A stretch of DNA of 47,467 nucleotides, from NCBI RefSeq assembly GCF_030282825.1, contig NZ_JASTZU010000011.1, positions 1 to 47,467 of the forward strand, given 5' to 3'. The notes under the pieces are model-generated. The model was given only the letters and a program-made list of their open reading frames with translations. It ran no database searches and had not been told where the DNA came from. The position numbers and the translations under genes were made by a program. Positions 23,771 through 34,298 of the stretch are shown in pieces; position 1 is the first letter of the stretch, and every line of letters begins with the position of its first letter. This stretch comes from Aquibacillus rhizosphaerae (GTDB lineage: Bacteria; Bacillota; Bacilli; Bacillales; Amphibacillaceae).

Positions 23771-24180
23771 CATGATTCTGTTGTGATTTTAATCTCGTAT
23801 TCTTGAGTAACTGCCTCAATAGCAGATTTGATATTAGCTTGGAGATCCTTTCGTTCATTGCTACTAAGTGGTGTACTAACTTTTACCGTTACATGCGCTT
23901 CATTTTCCATAATAGCTACCGATACTACTTGAACATCCGGCATTCGTTCTGCAGCTTTTTTTATTGTTTTCTTATCTTCTATGATATCATGACTTTCTCC
24001 ATTTCGACCAAATGTCCTTGGACCTGGATTATTAGTTTGAGTATATCCTTCATCTGTCGTTTCAATTTCATCTGGACCAAGAGGCGACTCCGGATCTCGA
24101 AGCACCTCTGAAGGGTTTCCTTGCTGACATGCAGTTAGCACCACTATCGTAAACATAAATAAAACAATCCGATATTTCAT
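23770..24180 (-). CDS. YhcN/YlaJ-like sporulation lipoprotein
   Basis: This 136-aa lipoprotein has the signal MKYRIVLFMFTIVVLTAC, with the lipobox LTAC giving Cys18 as lipidated residue. A Pro/Thr/Asn-rich linker follows (about 20-65). The C-terminal domain (about 70-136) has KKAAERMPDVQVVSVAIMEN and a VTVKVSTPLS strand, as in the YhcN/YlaJ family of spore-associated lipoproteins. It starts ATG after GAGGAGG. Located between tdk and prfA. The function in spores is not established. Confidence 0.75.
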   Translation of the reverse strand: MKYRIVLFMFTIVVLTACQQGNPSEVLRDPESPLGPDEIETTDEGYTQTNNPGPRTFGRNGESHDIIEDKKTIKKAAERMPDVQVVSVAIMENEAHVTVKVSTPLSSNERKDLQANIKSAIEAVTQEYEIKITTES

Positions 24181-24263
24181 ATGTATTCCGCGCCTCCTCT
24201 ACAAGTTCATACTTACTCTATAGTATGACCAGTAAGCAGATGCTTTATAAAAGATCGGTATGT

Positions 24264-24297
24264 AAAAAATTAGGCCCAGGTATACTTATACCTGGGC
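24264..24297 (-). terminator. Terminator hairpin in tdk-lipoprotein spacer
   Basis: GCCCAGGTATA and TATACCTGGGC form an 11-bp stem with 2-nt loop, followed on the minus strand by TTTTTT. It is the second of two strong terminators after tdk, 140 bp beyond the first. Confidence 0.85.
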
Positions 24298-24435
24298 ACT
24301 CATGCTATGAAACATAAGAATGAGGATCAAAATATACCATTCCTATTTTCATTCCTATGTAATTATCCTATGGCACGTAACCTGTAATCACTTTTCGCTT
24401 AGTTATGTTATTGATTGAAACTAGCGATATCTAGA

Positions 24436-24470
24436 TCAAAAAAACGAGCTCGATTCAAATCGGGCTCGTT
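24436..24470 (-). terminator. Terminator of tdk
   Basis: AACGAGCCCGATT and AATCGAGCTCGTT form a 13-bp stem, followed on the minus strand by TTTTTTT. It lies 7 bp from the tdk stop. Confidence 0.9.
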
Positions 24471-24476
24471 ACTCTA

Positions 24477-25103
24477 TTATTTATTATTAGCAACCTTAGA
24501 AGAACTTAAATCTAATGCTAACCTCGGACGATTCGGTACTTCATGATGATAACGACATCTCGGCTCGTATGCCTCAGAAGCTCCCACAAGGATTATAGGG
24601 TCATCGTAAGAAGCAGGCTCTCCATCTATTAAACGTTGTGTTCTACTCGCTGGTGACCCACAGAGAGGGCAAATAGCATTCAGTTTTGTTACGGACTCGC
24701 TTAAAGCCATTAACTTAGGCATCGGGCCAAAAGGTTCTCCGCGGAAATCCGTATCTAAACCCGCAACGATTACACGATATCCTAAATTCGCAAGTTCATC
24801 AACGACTTCAATTATTTTATCATCAAAGAATTGAACTTCATCAATTCCAACCACATCAATATCTTTATCCATATTATTAATAATATCATCGGCACAATCT
24901 ACAGGTCTTGCCAAAATTGATGTTCCATTATGAGAAACCACAGATTCCTCAGAATACCTACTATCAATGGCTGGTTTATACACTCTAACAGATAAATTGC
25001 CATATGTAGCACGACGAACACGTCGAATCAATTCTTCTGATTTTCCTGAAAACATGCTTCCGCAAATTAGTTCTACCCATCCAGTATGTTTCATTACGTG
25101 CAC
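24477..25103 (-). CDS. tdk: Thymidine kinase
   Basis: Tdk (type II), 208 aa, phosphorylates thymidine for salvage. The P-loop is [11 protein letters not shown], the Walker B-like [11 protein letters not shown], and the lasso-domain zinc ligands CPLCG and RCRYHHE are visible. The GTG at 25103 has AAGGGAGAG 9 bases upstream. An ATG three codons later is possible but is 18 bases from it. Monocistronic with a strong terminator. Confidence 0.96.
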   Translation of the reverse strand: MHVMKHTGWVELICGSMFSGKSEELIRRVRRATYGNLSVRVYKPAIDSRYSEESVVSHNGTSILARPVDCADDIINNMDKDIDVVGIDEVQFFDDKIIEVVDELANLGYRVIVAGLDTDFRGEPFGPMPKLMALSESVTKLNAICPLCGSPASRTQRLIDGEPASYDDPIILVGASEAYEPRCRYHHEVPNRPRLALDLSSSKVANNK

Positions 25104-25272
25104 TTTACAGGTCTCTCCCTTCGATAGTTAAGTTATATGTGAGATTCGTCTTATTGTTTATTATAAACCGAACTTTTAAAGACTTGCTCTAAAAATCCAA
25201 TTATTTATAAGGTTTATTGTAAAAAATAGCGATTTCTAGAAGAAAAAAGGATAATTCCAGTAAAATAAAAGT

Positions 25273-25312
25273 AAAAAAACAGGCAAACGTTAGACAATTT
25301 GCCTGTTTTTTG
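25273..25312 (-). terminator. Terminator in the rpmE-tdk spacer
   Basis: AAAAAACAGGCAAA pairs with TTTGCCTGTTTTT around a 10-nt loop. It can work on either strand, and on the minus strand it would end the rpmE transcript after the structured repeat at 25360-25483. Confidence 0.8.
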
Positions 25313-25359
25313 GATTCTGGTTAAAGAACCACTTTTATTTAATCTTGGTAGCAAACAGC

Positions 25360-25483
25360 TTAAGCCGCTGTTCAGCTACGACTCCTAACTCCTCGCTATG
25401 ATAAGCAATCCATATATTGTGTCGAAGTTCACGACACTATAGCTGTCTTTCTTATCCAGCCTGAGTTAACCAGTCGTCTCCGC
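25360..25483 (-). repeat. Structured dispersed repeat, copy 2 (after rpmE)
   Basis: On the minus strand it reads GGAGACGACTGG, GGATAAG, a GTGTCG/CGACAC hairpin, GCTTATC, then AGCGAGGAGTTAGGAG and GTAGCTGAACAG. It lines up with the repeat at 1365-1497. The outer pairing GATAAG/CTTATC and the inner hairpin are kept with different sequence. It begins a few bases after the L31 stop codon, so it forms the 3' untranslated region of that mRNA. Confidence 0.6.
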
Positions 25484-25486
25484 TTT

Positions 25487-25732
25487 TTAACCAAGATTGT
25501 ATTTTTTCTTGAATCGGTCTACACGGCCGCCAGCTTTGTCAGCTTTTTGCTTACCAGTGTAAAACGGGTGTGATTCTGAACTAATCTCAACACGGATTAA
25601 TGGGTATGTGTTACCATCTTTCCACTCGATTGTCTCTTCAGAAGTCTTTGTAGATCCAGTAAGAAACTTGTAATCAGAACTTGTATCAAGGAAAACAACT
25701 TTTCTGTAATTCGGATGAATTGCTTCTTTCAT
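25487..25732 (-). CDS. rpmE2: Ribosomal protein L31 type B
   Basis: This L31, 81 aa, is a 50S subunit protein that bridges to 30S. The sequence has [26 protein letters not shown] and [10 protein letters not shown], and no CxxC pair. It is therefore the zinc-free type B (YtiA-like) form. In B. subtilis the zinc-binding type A gene sits at this place next to rho. It starts ATG with an AGGAGTGG site. Confidence 0.93.
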   Translation of the reverse strand: MKEAIHPNYRKVVFLDTSSDYKFLTGSTKTSEETIEWKDGNTYPLIRVEISSESHPFYTGKQKADKAGGRVDRFKKKYNLG

Positions 25733-25822
25733 GTCTTTCCACTCCTTTTGCCCTGAATCATTTAGAAACAGAGTTATTATAAATACCTTTGCAATGAAAA
25801 GTATTTTATTTCATACAGAAAG

Positions 25823-25851
25823 ATTATAACAGTGTCAATTTTTGTTTGCAA
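25823..25851 (-). promoter_or_regulatory. Promoter of rpmE2
   Basis: Minus strand TTGCAA (25846-25851), 17-bp spacer, perfect TATAAT (25823-25828). The predicted leader is about 84 nt, long enough for an L31 autoregulatory leader, though I cannot identify one with certainty. Confidence 0.75.
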
Positions 25852-25897
25852 GAGCTTGTTTTTTTTATTTTGACAAACGCTTGTTACTTATTAACCA

Positions 25898-27184
25898 TTA
25901 AGACCTACGAGCTGTACCTTTACGCTTCATCTCTTCCTCCACATTTTGGAAGAACTCTTCATTGTTTTTTGAAGCTTTTAGTTTTCTTAAGAAACGCTCC
26001 AAGAAATCAGGAGAATCCTGCATCGTTTTACGGATTGCCCACATTTTTTCCAAATGCGGTTTAGGAAGTAGAAGCTCTTCTTTTCTAGTACTAGAACGTA
26101 TAATATCGATGGCAGGGAAGATTCTTCGTTGCGCTAAATTACGATCTAAATGCAACTCCAGATTACCTGTACCTTTAAACTCTTCATAAATGACATCATC
26201 CATACGAGAGCCTGTCTCTACTAGCGCAGTCGCAAGAATCGTAAAGCTTCCACCTTCTTCGATGTTTCGTGCAGCACCAAAGAAACGCTTAGGTCTATGG
26301 AATGCAGCTGGGTCAATACCACCTGACAATGTTCTACCACTTGGTGGGATTACTAGGTTATACGCTCTTGCTAATCTAGTGATACTGTCCATCAAAACGA
26401 TGACATCTTTTTTGTGTTCAACTAAACGCATTGCTCGTTCCAACACCAATTCAGATACTTTGATATGATTCTCCGGCACTTCATCAAATGTTGAGCTCAC
26501 TACGTCTACATCAGGATGAACCGAACGTTCAATATCTGTTACTTCTTCAGGTCGCTCATCTACTAATAAAATGATTAACTTAGCGTCTGGATGATTTTTT
26601 GTAATGCTGTTCGCTATTTGCGTAAGTAGCATCGTTTTCCCAGCCTTTGGCGGGGCAACGATTAGACCACGTTGGCCATAACCAACCGGTGAAACTAAGT
26701 CCATAATCCGTGTAGAAATATTTTTCGTTTCTGTCTCTAGACGCATTAATCTATCTGGATATAGAGGCGTTAGTGCAGGAAAATGCACACGTTCCTTTGC
26801 AGCTTCTGGATTCTCTCCATTTACTGCGTCCACATGCAACAAACCATAATACCTCTCGTTTTCTTTCGGTGGTCTTACTTTACCTGATACTTTATCTCCA
26901 TTTCGGAGGTCAAAACGTCGAATTTGCGATGCAGATATATAGATATCCTCTGCACTTGGTGAATAATTAATCGGACGTAAAAAACCAAACCCTTCTGATT
27001 GGATGATTTCTAATATACCATCCATAAAGAGAAATCCGCCTTTTTCAGCCTGAGCTTTCAAAATCGAAAAAATTAATTCCTTTTTTGTTAGTTTTGCATA
27101 ATACGATACTTTAAATTCTCTCGCTTGCGCATAGAGATCTTTTAATGTCATCGACTCTAATTGAGAAATTGTTACTTCAGCCAC
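25898..27184 (-). CDS. rho: Transcription termination factor Rho
   Basis: Rho, 428 aa, is a hexameric RNA-dependent ATPase ending transcription and suppressing antisense RNA. The N-terminal Rho_N domain has LTKKELIFSILKA. The RNA-binding cold-shock-like domain contains GFGFLRP (about 65-71). The P-loop is APPKAGKT at 177-184. I chose GTG at 27184 (sequence AEVTISQLES, like B. subtilis Rho); upstream AGGTGTGGTG supports it. A longer reading to 27229 adds unconserved residues. Confidence 0.96.
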   Translation of the reverse strand: MAEVTISQLESMTLKDLYAQAREFKVSYYAKLTKKELIFSILKAQAEKGGFLFMDGILEIIQSEGFGFLRPINYSPSAEDIYISASQIRRFDLRNGDKVSGKVRPPKENERYYGLLHVDAVNGENPEAAKERVHFPALTPLYPDRLMRLETETKNISTRIMDLVSPVGYGQRGLIVAPPKAGKTMLLTQIANSITKNHPDAKLIILLVDERPEEVTDIERSVHPDVDVVSSTFDEVPENHIKVSELVLERAMRLVEHKKDVIVLMDSITRLARAYNLVIPPSGRTLSGGIDPAAFHRPKRFFGAARNIEEGGSFTILATALVETGSRMDDVIYEEFKGTGNLELHLDRNLAQRRIFPAIDIIRSSTRKEELLLPKPHLEKMWAIRKTMQDSPDFLERFLRKLKASKNNEEFFQNVEEEMKRKGTARRS

Positions 27185-27283
27185 AAAATCACCACACCTA
27201 TTTAATTTTTCTTTTTTTATTTCATACATATAATCTTTAATTTTATTTAGAGCATAACGAATAATCAGGCTACTATGTAAGCC

Positions 27284-27313
27284 ACTCTATTCAATCATAA
27301 ACGGATGAGTCAA
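27284..27313 (-). promoter_or_regulatory. Possible rho promoter
   Basis: Minus strand TTGACT (27308-27313), 18-bp spacer, TAGAGT (27284-27289), about 100 nt before the rho start. The -10 box is weak. The remainder of 27314-27766 is AT-rich and holds no recognisable gene or remnant. Confidence 0.35.
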
Positions 27314-27766
27314 TTTAAGAGAGGTCTTTTCTCCTATACCAATATTACGACTAAATTAAAATCATAAATAATACTCCTTGGGTTATACAAATCTTTAGAA
27401 TGAAGTCTTTTGGCAAGTTTATTGAAAATAATTTATTCCACACATAAATTATTGAAGAATTCTAGTGGAGTTAATAAACCAATGTGCCAAGAAGAATGAG
27501 AAGGAAAACATAAAAGCTAGAATTGAAGTTTTCTCTATTAAAGGTTCCCTAAACTAGATTGAGTTAAACCTCTTTCATATTACCTTTTAAAATTGTTTTA
27601 TTCAACTCTATTTTATAGTTAAATTTAAAAAGTTATAGAAAAACTCACTATTTAGACATGATTTCGATGTTTTTTGGTTTTTTAACTAGAAATAATTCCG
27701 AAACTATCTATGAAGATCGGATGAAAGAATCTCCACCCGACAGAATCACTGGGGCTTAACCATAGT

Positions 27767-27801
27767 AAAAAGGGAAGCCACAAACGAGACGGCTTCCTTT
27801 T
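27767..27801 (-). terminator. Terminator of murAB
   Basis: GGAAGCC and GGCTTCC (27773-27779, 27791-27797) with A and T runs outside form a bidirectional-looking hairpin. It lies about 20 bp after the murAB stop on the minus strand. Confidence 0.85.
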
Positions 27802-27822
27802 CAAGGTGTAAAATATGTTAGG

Positions 27823-29109
27823 TCATGAATTTTGAAATTGTTCAATTTCTTCTTCTGTCATTTCTTCACGCCAAATGTCTGCACCTAACTCTTTCAATTT
27901 TTCGGTTAACTTCTCATAACCACGATCAATATGCTCTAATCCTGTTATTTCTGTGATACCATCTGCCATTAAACCGGCAATAATTAATGCCGCTCCAGCG
28001 CGAAGGTCACTCGCTTTCACTTTCGCTCCTTCTAATTGTACAGGTCCTGACACAATAGCGGAGCCACCTTCCACCTTGATTTGTGCATTCATTCTCCGCA
28101 ACTCGTCAATGTGTTTAAACCTCGCTTGATAAATCGTGTCTGTAACAACACCTGTACCTTGCGCACTCGTTAACAACGATGTAAATGGTTGTTGTAAATC
28201 TGTTGGGAATCCGGGATGAACTAAGGTTTTTATATCAACACTCTTCAAGTTCTTACTAGAAGTGATAAGTAACTGTTCTTCCCCTTCCTCAATATTAACA
28301 CCCATTTCCCGAAGTTTTGCGAGCAATGGTTCTAAGTGCTGCGGGATTACATTATCAATTAACACTTTTTCTCCTTGAGCTGCAGCCATAATCGTATAAG
28401 TTCCTGCTTCAATTCGGTCAGGAATAATTGTGTGCATACAACCAGTAAGTGTTTCTACACCTTCTATACGAATGACATCTGTACCAGCACCTTTTATTTT
28501 TGCACCCATACTAGTAAGAAGTGTAGCAACATCGATAATCTCCGGTTCTCTTGCAGCATTTTCGATAATGGTCTTACCTTTAGCCTTAACTGCCGCTAAC
28601 ATAATATTAATGGTAGCACCGACACTAACTACATCTAAATAAATTCTCGCACCTCTTAATTCATCAGCACGAAGATAAATTGCGCCTTGTTCATTTGTTA
28701 CCTTAGCACCAAGCGCTTCGAATCCTTTAATATGCTGATCAATTGGCCTGGGTCCAAGATGACATCCACCTGGTAAGCCAATAACTGCTTTTTTAAAACG
28801 GCCTAACATTGCGCCCATAAAGTAATAGGAAGCGCGAAGTTTTTTCACTTTGCCGTTTGGTAATGGCATCGCAGTCATCTGACTTGGATCAATGTGAATT
28901 GTTTGACCTCGCCATGAGACACTTCCACCTATTTCTTCCAACAAATTACTCAAAATATCTACATCTGAAATTTGAGGCAATCCTTCAATGATCACTTTCG
29001 AATCAGCTAAAATAGCAGCAGGTATCAAAGCAACCGCGCTATTTTTCGCCCCGCTAATCCTCACTTTACCAGTAAGAGGATTGCCACCTTGTACAAGTAT
29101 TTTTTGCAT
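27823..29109 (-). CDS. murAB: UDP-N-acetylglucosamine 1-carboxyvinyltransferase (MurA2 type)
   Basis: This 429-aa enzyme transfers enolpyruvate from PEP to UDP-GlcNAc, the first committed step of peptidoglycan synthesis and the fosfomycin target. K22 and N23 (ISGAKNSA) bind PEP. Cys116 in [17 protein letters not shown] is the fosfomycin-reactive cysteine. Its position near fbaA and rho marks it as the second paralogue (MurAB/MurZ). Start chosen at ATG 29109, where GTGAGGAG lies 6 bases upstream. The 60 bases of open frame before it are not conserved. Confidence 0.94.
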   Translation of the reverse strand: MQKILVQGGNPLTGKVRISGAKNSAVALIPAAILADSKVIIEGLPQISDVDILSNLLEEIGGSVSWRGQTIHIDPSQMTAMPLPNGKVKKLRASYYFMGAMLGRFKKAVIGLPGGCHLGPRPIDQHIKGFEALGAKVTNEQGAIYLRADELRGARIYLDVVSVGATINIMLAAVKAKGKTIIENAAREPEIIDVATLLTSMGAKIKGAGTDVIRIEGVETLTGCMHTIIPDRIEAGTYTIMAAAQGEKVLIDNVIPQHLEPLLAKLREMGVNIEEGEEQLLITSSKNLKSVDIKTLVHPGFPTDLQQPFTSLLTSAQGTGVVTDTIYQARFKHIDELRRMNAQIKVEGGSAIVSGPVQLEGAKVKASDLRAGAALIIAGLMADGITEITGLEHIDRGYEKLTEKLKELGADIWREEMTEEEIEQFQNS

Positions 29110-29429
29110 TTGGAACTCCTCACTTTTAAGGTAAATCCTTTCACTTCTTAGTTTGCACATATTTACCAAAACAATACAGTATTATTTTTTAAATCAACAA
29201 CTTCTCGTTAATTATGCATAAGAAATGTCATTTCCATTAAAAAATAATAACCGTGCCAACTGGAAGAAATTCGAATTTCCTATGTACGATATTATAATTA
29301 CCAACATTAGAAGAAGTTCTTCTTTAATGAAAAACTAATTTAATTTATATTGCCACTTTATAGCAACAATTATAACTATTATAAATGCTTTTAAATTCTT
29401 TTACAATTAGAACTCGTCTTTAGTTAAGG

Positions 29430-29690
29430 TTGTTTTCTAAAAGCTTATTGTTTGTGACAGATAAAATATAAAGTACTTCGTAAATAAAGGGCAAATGGTT
29501 TAAGTGCTATTATACCGTTCTAGCAGAATACTTCGCTTTCCGCGGGCACGGCCTTAGCCTCATCGAAAGCAAAAAACACTTACTGCGGGGTCTTCGGACG
29601 CGTGGGACTGCGATTACTCGCCCCATCGGAAACATTTGCTGTTCCCGCAGGAGTCGAAGCATTCTACCAAAGCTAGTTTACAGGTTTCTA
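29430..29690 (+). repeat. Dispersed GC-rich repeat, copy C
   Basis: Lead TTTTCTAAAAGC..ATTGTTTGTGACAG with ATATAAAGTAC, then core CTTTCCGCGGGCACGGCC, CTGCGGGGTCTTCGG and CTGTTCCCGCAGGAGTCG. It has the same orientation and design as copy A at 11000-11240. It sits in the 745-bp murAB-fbaA spacer (29110-29853). No gene or remnant of the transaldolase found here in B. subtilis is recognisable in that spacer. Confidence 0.75.
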
Positions 29691-29853
29691 ATTGATACTA
29701 AGCCTTCCTCTCATAACATTAACGTTCATGGAATTCTTCTTCTCTTTGGGTGGGGCAAATTCATGAGTGCCATTTCAACGTCCTGTGGTATAGTAACAAT
29801 GCTTAAGAATGATTTTATTATTGTTAAAGTGAATAGAGAATTTCTTATCACAT

Positions 29854-29886
29854 AAAAAAGGAACTGCAAGTTGCAGTTCCTTTTTT
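29854..29886. terminator. Terminator of fbaA
   Basis: GGAACTGCAA and TTGCAGTTCC form a perfect palindrome flanked by AAAAAA and TTTTTT. It is 20 bp after the fbaA stop on the minus strand. Confidence 0.9.
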
Positions 29887-29905
29887 ATGTTTAAAAATAT
29901 ACTTT

Positions 29906-30763
29906 TTATGCTTGGTTAGATGAACCAAATTCACGCATTTTACCGATTACAGTTGCTTTAATTGCATCGCGGCCTGGTCCTAGGTATTTACGTGGATCAA
30001 TCATTTCAGGGTTCGCATCCAACACTTCACGAACTACCTTCGTTTGTTGAATTTGGTTTTCAGTATTTACATTGATTTTAGATGTTCCGTAAGAAATCGC
30101 ACGTTTAATATCAGCTGTCGGGATTCCTGTTCCGCCGTGAAGTACAAGTGGAACACTTGCAGCTGAACCGATTTCTTCCATTTCTTTAAATCCAAGGTTT
30201 GGTTCACCTTTGTATGGTCCGTGTACAGAACCTAATGCTGGAGCTAGGCAGTCAATACCTGTACGCTCAACAAGTTCTTGACATTCTTTTGGATCTGCAT
30301 AAATAACGCCATCAGCGATTACGTCATCTTCTTGTCCACCAACAACACCTAATTCTGCTTCAACAGATACACCATGAAAGTGTGCTAATTCAACAACTTT
30401 AGATGATACTGCAACGTTATCTTCAAATTCTCCGTGAGAAGCATCAATCATTACTGAAGTAAATCCAGCATGAATTGCTTTAGCACATGCTTCAAAGCTA
30501 GAACCGTGGTCTAAGTGAATGGCAACTGGTACTGTAGTACCTTGTGCTTCCATTGTAGCTTTTACCATCGCAACTACGACACCAAATCCACCCATATATT
30601 TTCCAGCACCTTCAGATACTCCAAGAATAACTGGAGACTTTTCCTCTTCCGCTGCTTGTAGAATAGCTTGTACATATTCTAAGTTATTAAGGTTGAACTG
30701 ACCAACTGCATAGCTTTTGGCTTTTGCGTCTTCTAACATTTCTTTCATTGAAACTAATGGCAT
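29906..30763 (-). CDS. fbaA: Fructose-bisphosphate aldolase, class II
   Basis: FbaA, 285 aa, is the zinc-dependent aldolase of glycolysis and gluconeogenesis. [12 protein letters not shown] (metal-binding His and active-site Asp), [21 protein letters not shown] and NVNTENQ are class II hallmarks. It starts ATG with AAAGGAGG 7 bases upstream. A promoter and a cre site lie ahead of it, so expression probably responds to CcpA. Confidence 0.97.
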   Translation of the reverse strand: MPLVSMKEMLEDAKAKSYAVGQFNLNNLEYVQAILQAAEEEKSPVILGVSEGAGKYMGGFGVVVAMVKATMEAQGTTVPVAIHLDHGSSFEACAKAIHAGFTSVMIDASHGEFEDNVAVSSKVVELAHFHGVSVEAELGVVGGQEDDVIADGVIYADPKECQELVERTGIDCLAPALGSVHGPYKGEPNLGFKEMEEIGSAASVPLVLHGGTGIPTADIKRAISYGTSKINVNTENQIQQTKVVREVLDANPEMIDPRKYLGPGRDAIKATVIGKMREFGSSNQA

Positions 30764-30818
30764 TTCATTTCCTCCTTTAAATTAACTAAATAATAAAATA
30801 TCAATTCTGATAACCAAC

Positions 30819-30845
30819 ATTATAAGAATACCAACTACTTGACAA
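30819..30845 (-). promoter_or_regulatory. Promoter of fbaA
   Basis: Minus strand TTGTCA (30840-30845), 15-bp spacer (16 if TTTGTC is used), TATAAT (30819-30824). The -10 is perfect; the short spacer suggests activator dependence. Confidence 0.6.
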
Positions 30846-30866
30846 AGGTGCAACAAATCAAATAAT

Positions 30867-30880
30867 AGTAAGCGTTTTCT
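30867..30880 (-). promoter_or_regulatory. cre site (CcpA operator) upstream of fbaA promoter
   Basis: AGAAAACGCTTACT on the minus strand matches the WGAAARCGYTTWNN consensus at every defined position. It is centred roughly 60 bp upstream of the expected transcription start, the placement seen for CcpA-activated promoters. Confidence 0.7.
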
Positions 30881-31034
30881 CTGGTTAATTTTTGCTAATT
30901 TCTTATTAGTTATTTGTCATTTACAATAAAACATACTTAAAAATCGCACTTGAAAAATCCATAAAATAACGCTTTTTAGCATGTTAATCTTTACCCACTA
31001 TATCAAACTTTAATAAATATGTATAAATTATGAA

Positions 31035-31400
31035 TTATTGAAGTTCTAACAAACGATTGATATGTCTGCGGGCTTCTTCTACATTAAATGGTTTTGCGAA
31101 TACTTGTTTAACTGTTTCTAAACCTTCACATTTTTTTGCTGCCTCATCTGCTAATCCACTCATTAATATAGTTGGGATTCTAATATCTTGTTGTTCCAGC
31201 TGTTGGATTAATGTATGACCGTCCATTATTGGTAATTTAAAATCAATTAGCAATAAATCAGGCTTTGTTTGTTCTATTTTATCTAGAGCCTCTTTGCCAT
31301 TTTCAGCAGTAAAAACACTATGTCCTTCGCTCTTAATAATCTCTTCTAATAACAATCGGATCCCTAGTTGATCATCTACAATCATTACCGTTTTTTTCAT
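31035..31400 (-). CDS. spo0F: Sporulation phosphorelay response regulator Spo0F
   Basis: Spo0F, 121 aa, is a stand-alone receiver that carries phosphate from the sporulation kinases to Spo0B. D9 and D10 (MIVDDQLGIRLLLEE), phosphorylation site D53 (LLIDFKLPIMDG), S81 (replacing the usual Thr) and K103 (FAKPF) form the active site. The QLGIR segment after the acidic pair, characteristic of Spo0F, is present. Its position between fbaA and pyrG is that of B. subtilis. The alpha-4 region (about 82-95) is divergent. Confidence 0.9.
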   Translation of the reverse strand: MKKTVMIVDDQLGIRLLLEEIIKSEGHSVFTAENGKEALDKIEQTKPDLLLIDFKLPIMDGHTLIQQLEQQDIRIPTILMSGLADEAAKKCEGLETVKQVFAKPFNVEEARRHINRLLELQ

Positions 31401-31476
31401 TATAGCTCAACCCTTTCTTTAAATTTAGAAAAACTTGGCTTAGCGATATAGATTGATATTTTATGATAGTTTTACT

Positions 31477-31503
31477 AAATTCAACGCCTATAAAAATCCA
31501 CCT
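31477..31503 (-). promoter_or_regulatory. Possible SigH promoter of spo0F
   Basis: Minus strand AGGTGGA (31497-31503), 14 bases, GAATTT (31477-31482). The -10 and the spacing fit SigH, but the -35 matches poorly. spo0F of B. subtilis is SigH-dependent. The remaining 31504-31778 is AT-rich with no recognisable feature. Confidence 0.3.
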
Positions 31504-31778
31504 AACTTTTGTTATATTTATTTAAAAGGAGAATTTTTAACTATGAGACAATATATTTATTAATTTTTACCAACTATTACGTTAAGTGTAACACTTTTCA
31601 CAAAAACACAAGCCCCTTAAATAACATTATTTTCACGATAAATTAAAATTCCAAAAGATTTTCTACTTAATCAAAAAATAACTAACACTAAATATTCTAT
31701 TAAAAGTTAATTTTTCCTGCTATTCCTACAAAAAAACTGTTTTTTTGTATTTTTATGGTAAAGGTGTAAACGAAATAG

Positions 31779-31817
31779 GAGCTCTTACCTACTATTTAGT
31801 AAATAAGAACTCCTACT
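31779..31817 (-). terminator. Terminator of pyrG
   Basis: AGGAGTTCTTA and TAAGAGCTCCT pair on the minus strand around a 16-nt loop. It lies 14 bp after pyrG. The following ATTTCGTTT is only a modest U-tract. Confidence 0.65.
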
Positions 31818-31831
31818 GTTATTCATCTAAT

Positions 31832-33439
<1,608 letters not shown>

Positions 33440-33626
33440 CTATATCCCTCTTTCTATATTTTTATTTTGTTAGTATTGGAATAACAATACATTAATCATG
33501 CGCTATTACAAAAAATCGTTGTTAGTACAAAAATTAGGATAGTTTAAAACATTTTTGTTATTAGATAAAGTTTCATATGTGAATAACACAATATATTTAA
33601 ACATAGCATCCTACTATTCATCGAAA

Positions 33627-33664
33627 TAAAATAAAGCGCTCCCCTTGAAACAGGGGAACGCTTT
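33627..33664 (-). terminator. pyrG leader attenuator
   Basis: Minus strand AAAGCGTTCCCC pairs with GGGGAGCGCTTT (12 bp), followed by ATTTTATTT. It lies 22 nt after the predicted pyrG start site and about 190 nt before the coding region. Its 5' arm holds the pyrimidine run UUCCCCU, which could pair with a poly(G) 5' extension. It would also stop read-through from rpoE. Confidence 0.85.
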
Positions 33665-33679
33665 TATAAATAAACGAAT

Positions 33680-33722
33680 GGAGCCCAAATAGAATTTTAC
33701 TTATTTGTATTTGGAAAGTCAA
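33680..33722 (-). promoter_or_regulatory. pyrG promoter with GGGCTCC initiation site
   Basis: TTGACT (33717-33722), 17-bp spacer, TAAAAT (33694-33699), then 7 bases to GGGCTCC starting at 33686. This is the arrangement known for Gram-positive pyrG, where low CTP makes polymerase stutter and add extra G residues. Confidence 0.85.
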
Positions 33723-33730
33723 GCACGTTT

Positions 33731-34261
33731 TTAGTCTTCATCCTCTTCATCATCGTCTTCATCTGATGTAGTATCATCACTTTCATCGTCATCAAAATCG
33801 TCATAATCATCACTATCTGAAGCATCATCTAGATCATCATCGTCATAATCATCTAACTCTTCGTCTAAATCGACATCATCAAAGTCTAAATCTTCTTCGT
33901 CTAAATCTTCTTCTACAGGTTCTTTGACCTTAGCTTTTCGTTTCGTAGCTGCTTTTTTCTTTTTCTTCTTTTTCTTTGGCGCTGCTGTTATTTCTTCATC
34001 AAATTGTTCAACAGTGTACCAACTTTTTAGTCCCCACAGATTAGAACCCATCGTCATAAAACGGCCATCAATGTTTAAATCAGTATAAAACTGAGAAATG
34101 TATTCTTCTTTTTGTTTTTTTGTAAATCCTTTTAGTTCTACGATTTCATCATATACTTCTCTGAAGTCTGTTGCTTTATTTTTTTCAATTAAAATTAAGT
34201 TTGCTAACTCAATCATAGATCTTTCTGCTATTTCTTGACTGCTATATTTTTTTAAGCTCAC
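33731..34261 (-). CDS. rpoE: RNA polymerase delta subunit
   Basis: RpoE (delta), 176 aa, is a Gram-positive RNA polymerase accessory subunit that improves recycling and promoter discrimination. The folded N-terminal domain (about 1-90) includes YTDLNIDGRF and NLWGLKSWYTV. A lysine-rich stretch (about 100-118) and a long Asp/Glu tail follow, typical of delta. I prefer GTG at 34261, with AGGGAG about 10 bases upstream, over the TTG at 34267. Confidence 0.95.
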   Translation of the reverse strand: MSLKKYSSQEIAERSMIELANLILIEKNKATDFREVYDEIVELKGFTKKQKEEYISQFYTDLNIDGRFMTMGSNLWGLKSWYTVEQFDEEITAAPKKKKKKKKAATKRKAKVKEPVEEDLDEEDLDFDDVDLDEELDDYDDDDLDDASDSDDYDDFDDDESDDTTSDEDDDEEDED

Positions 34262-34298
34262 GGACAAAGCACTCCCTTTATGTGATTATTAAATTCAC

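Noticed and set aside
24320-24375. 15-codon peptide (MKIGMVYFDPHSYVS) on the minus strand
   Set aside because: The only purine-rich sequence is directly adjacent to the start codon, so a ribosome site is not credible.
33627-33664. Simple terminator of rpoE
   Set aside because: A promoter with a GGGC start lies between rpoE and the hairpin, so its main role is better explained as the pyrG attenuator.
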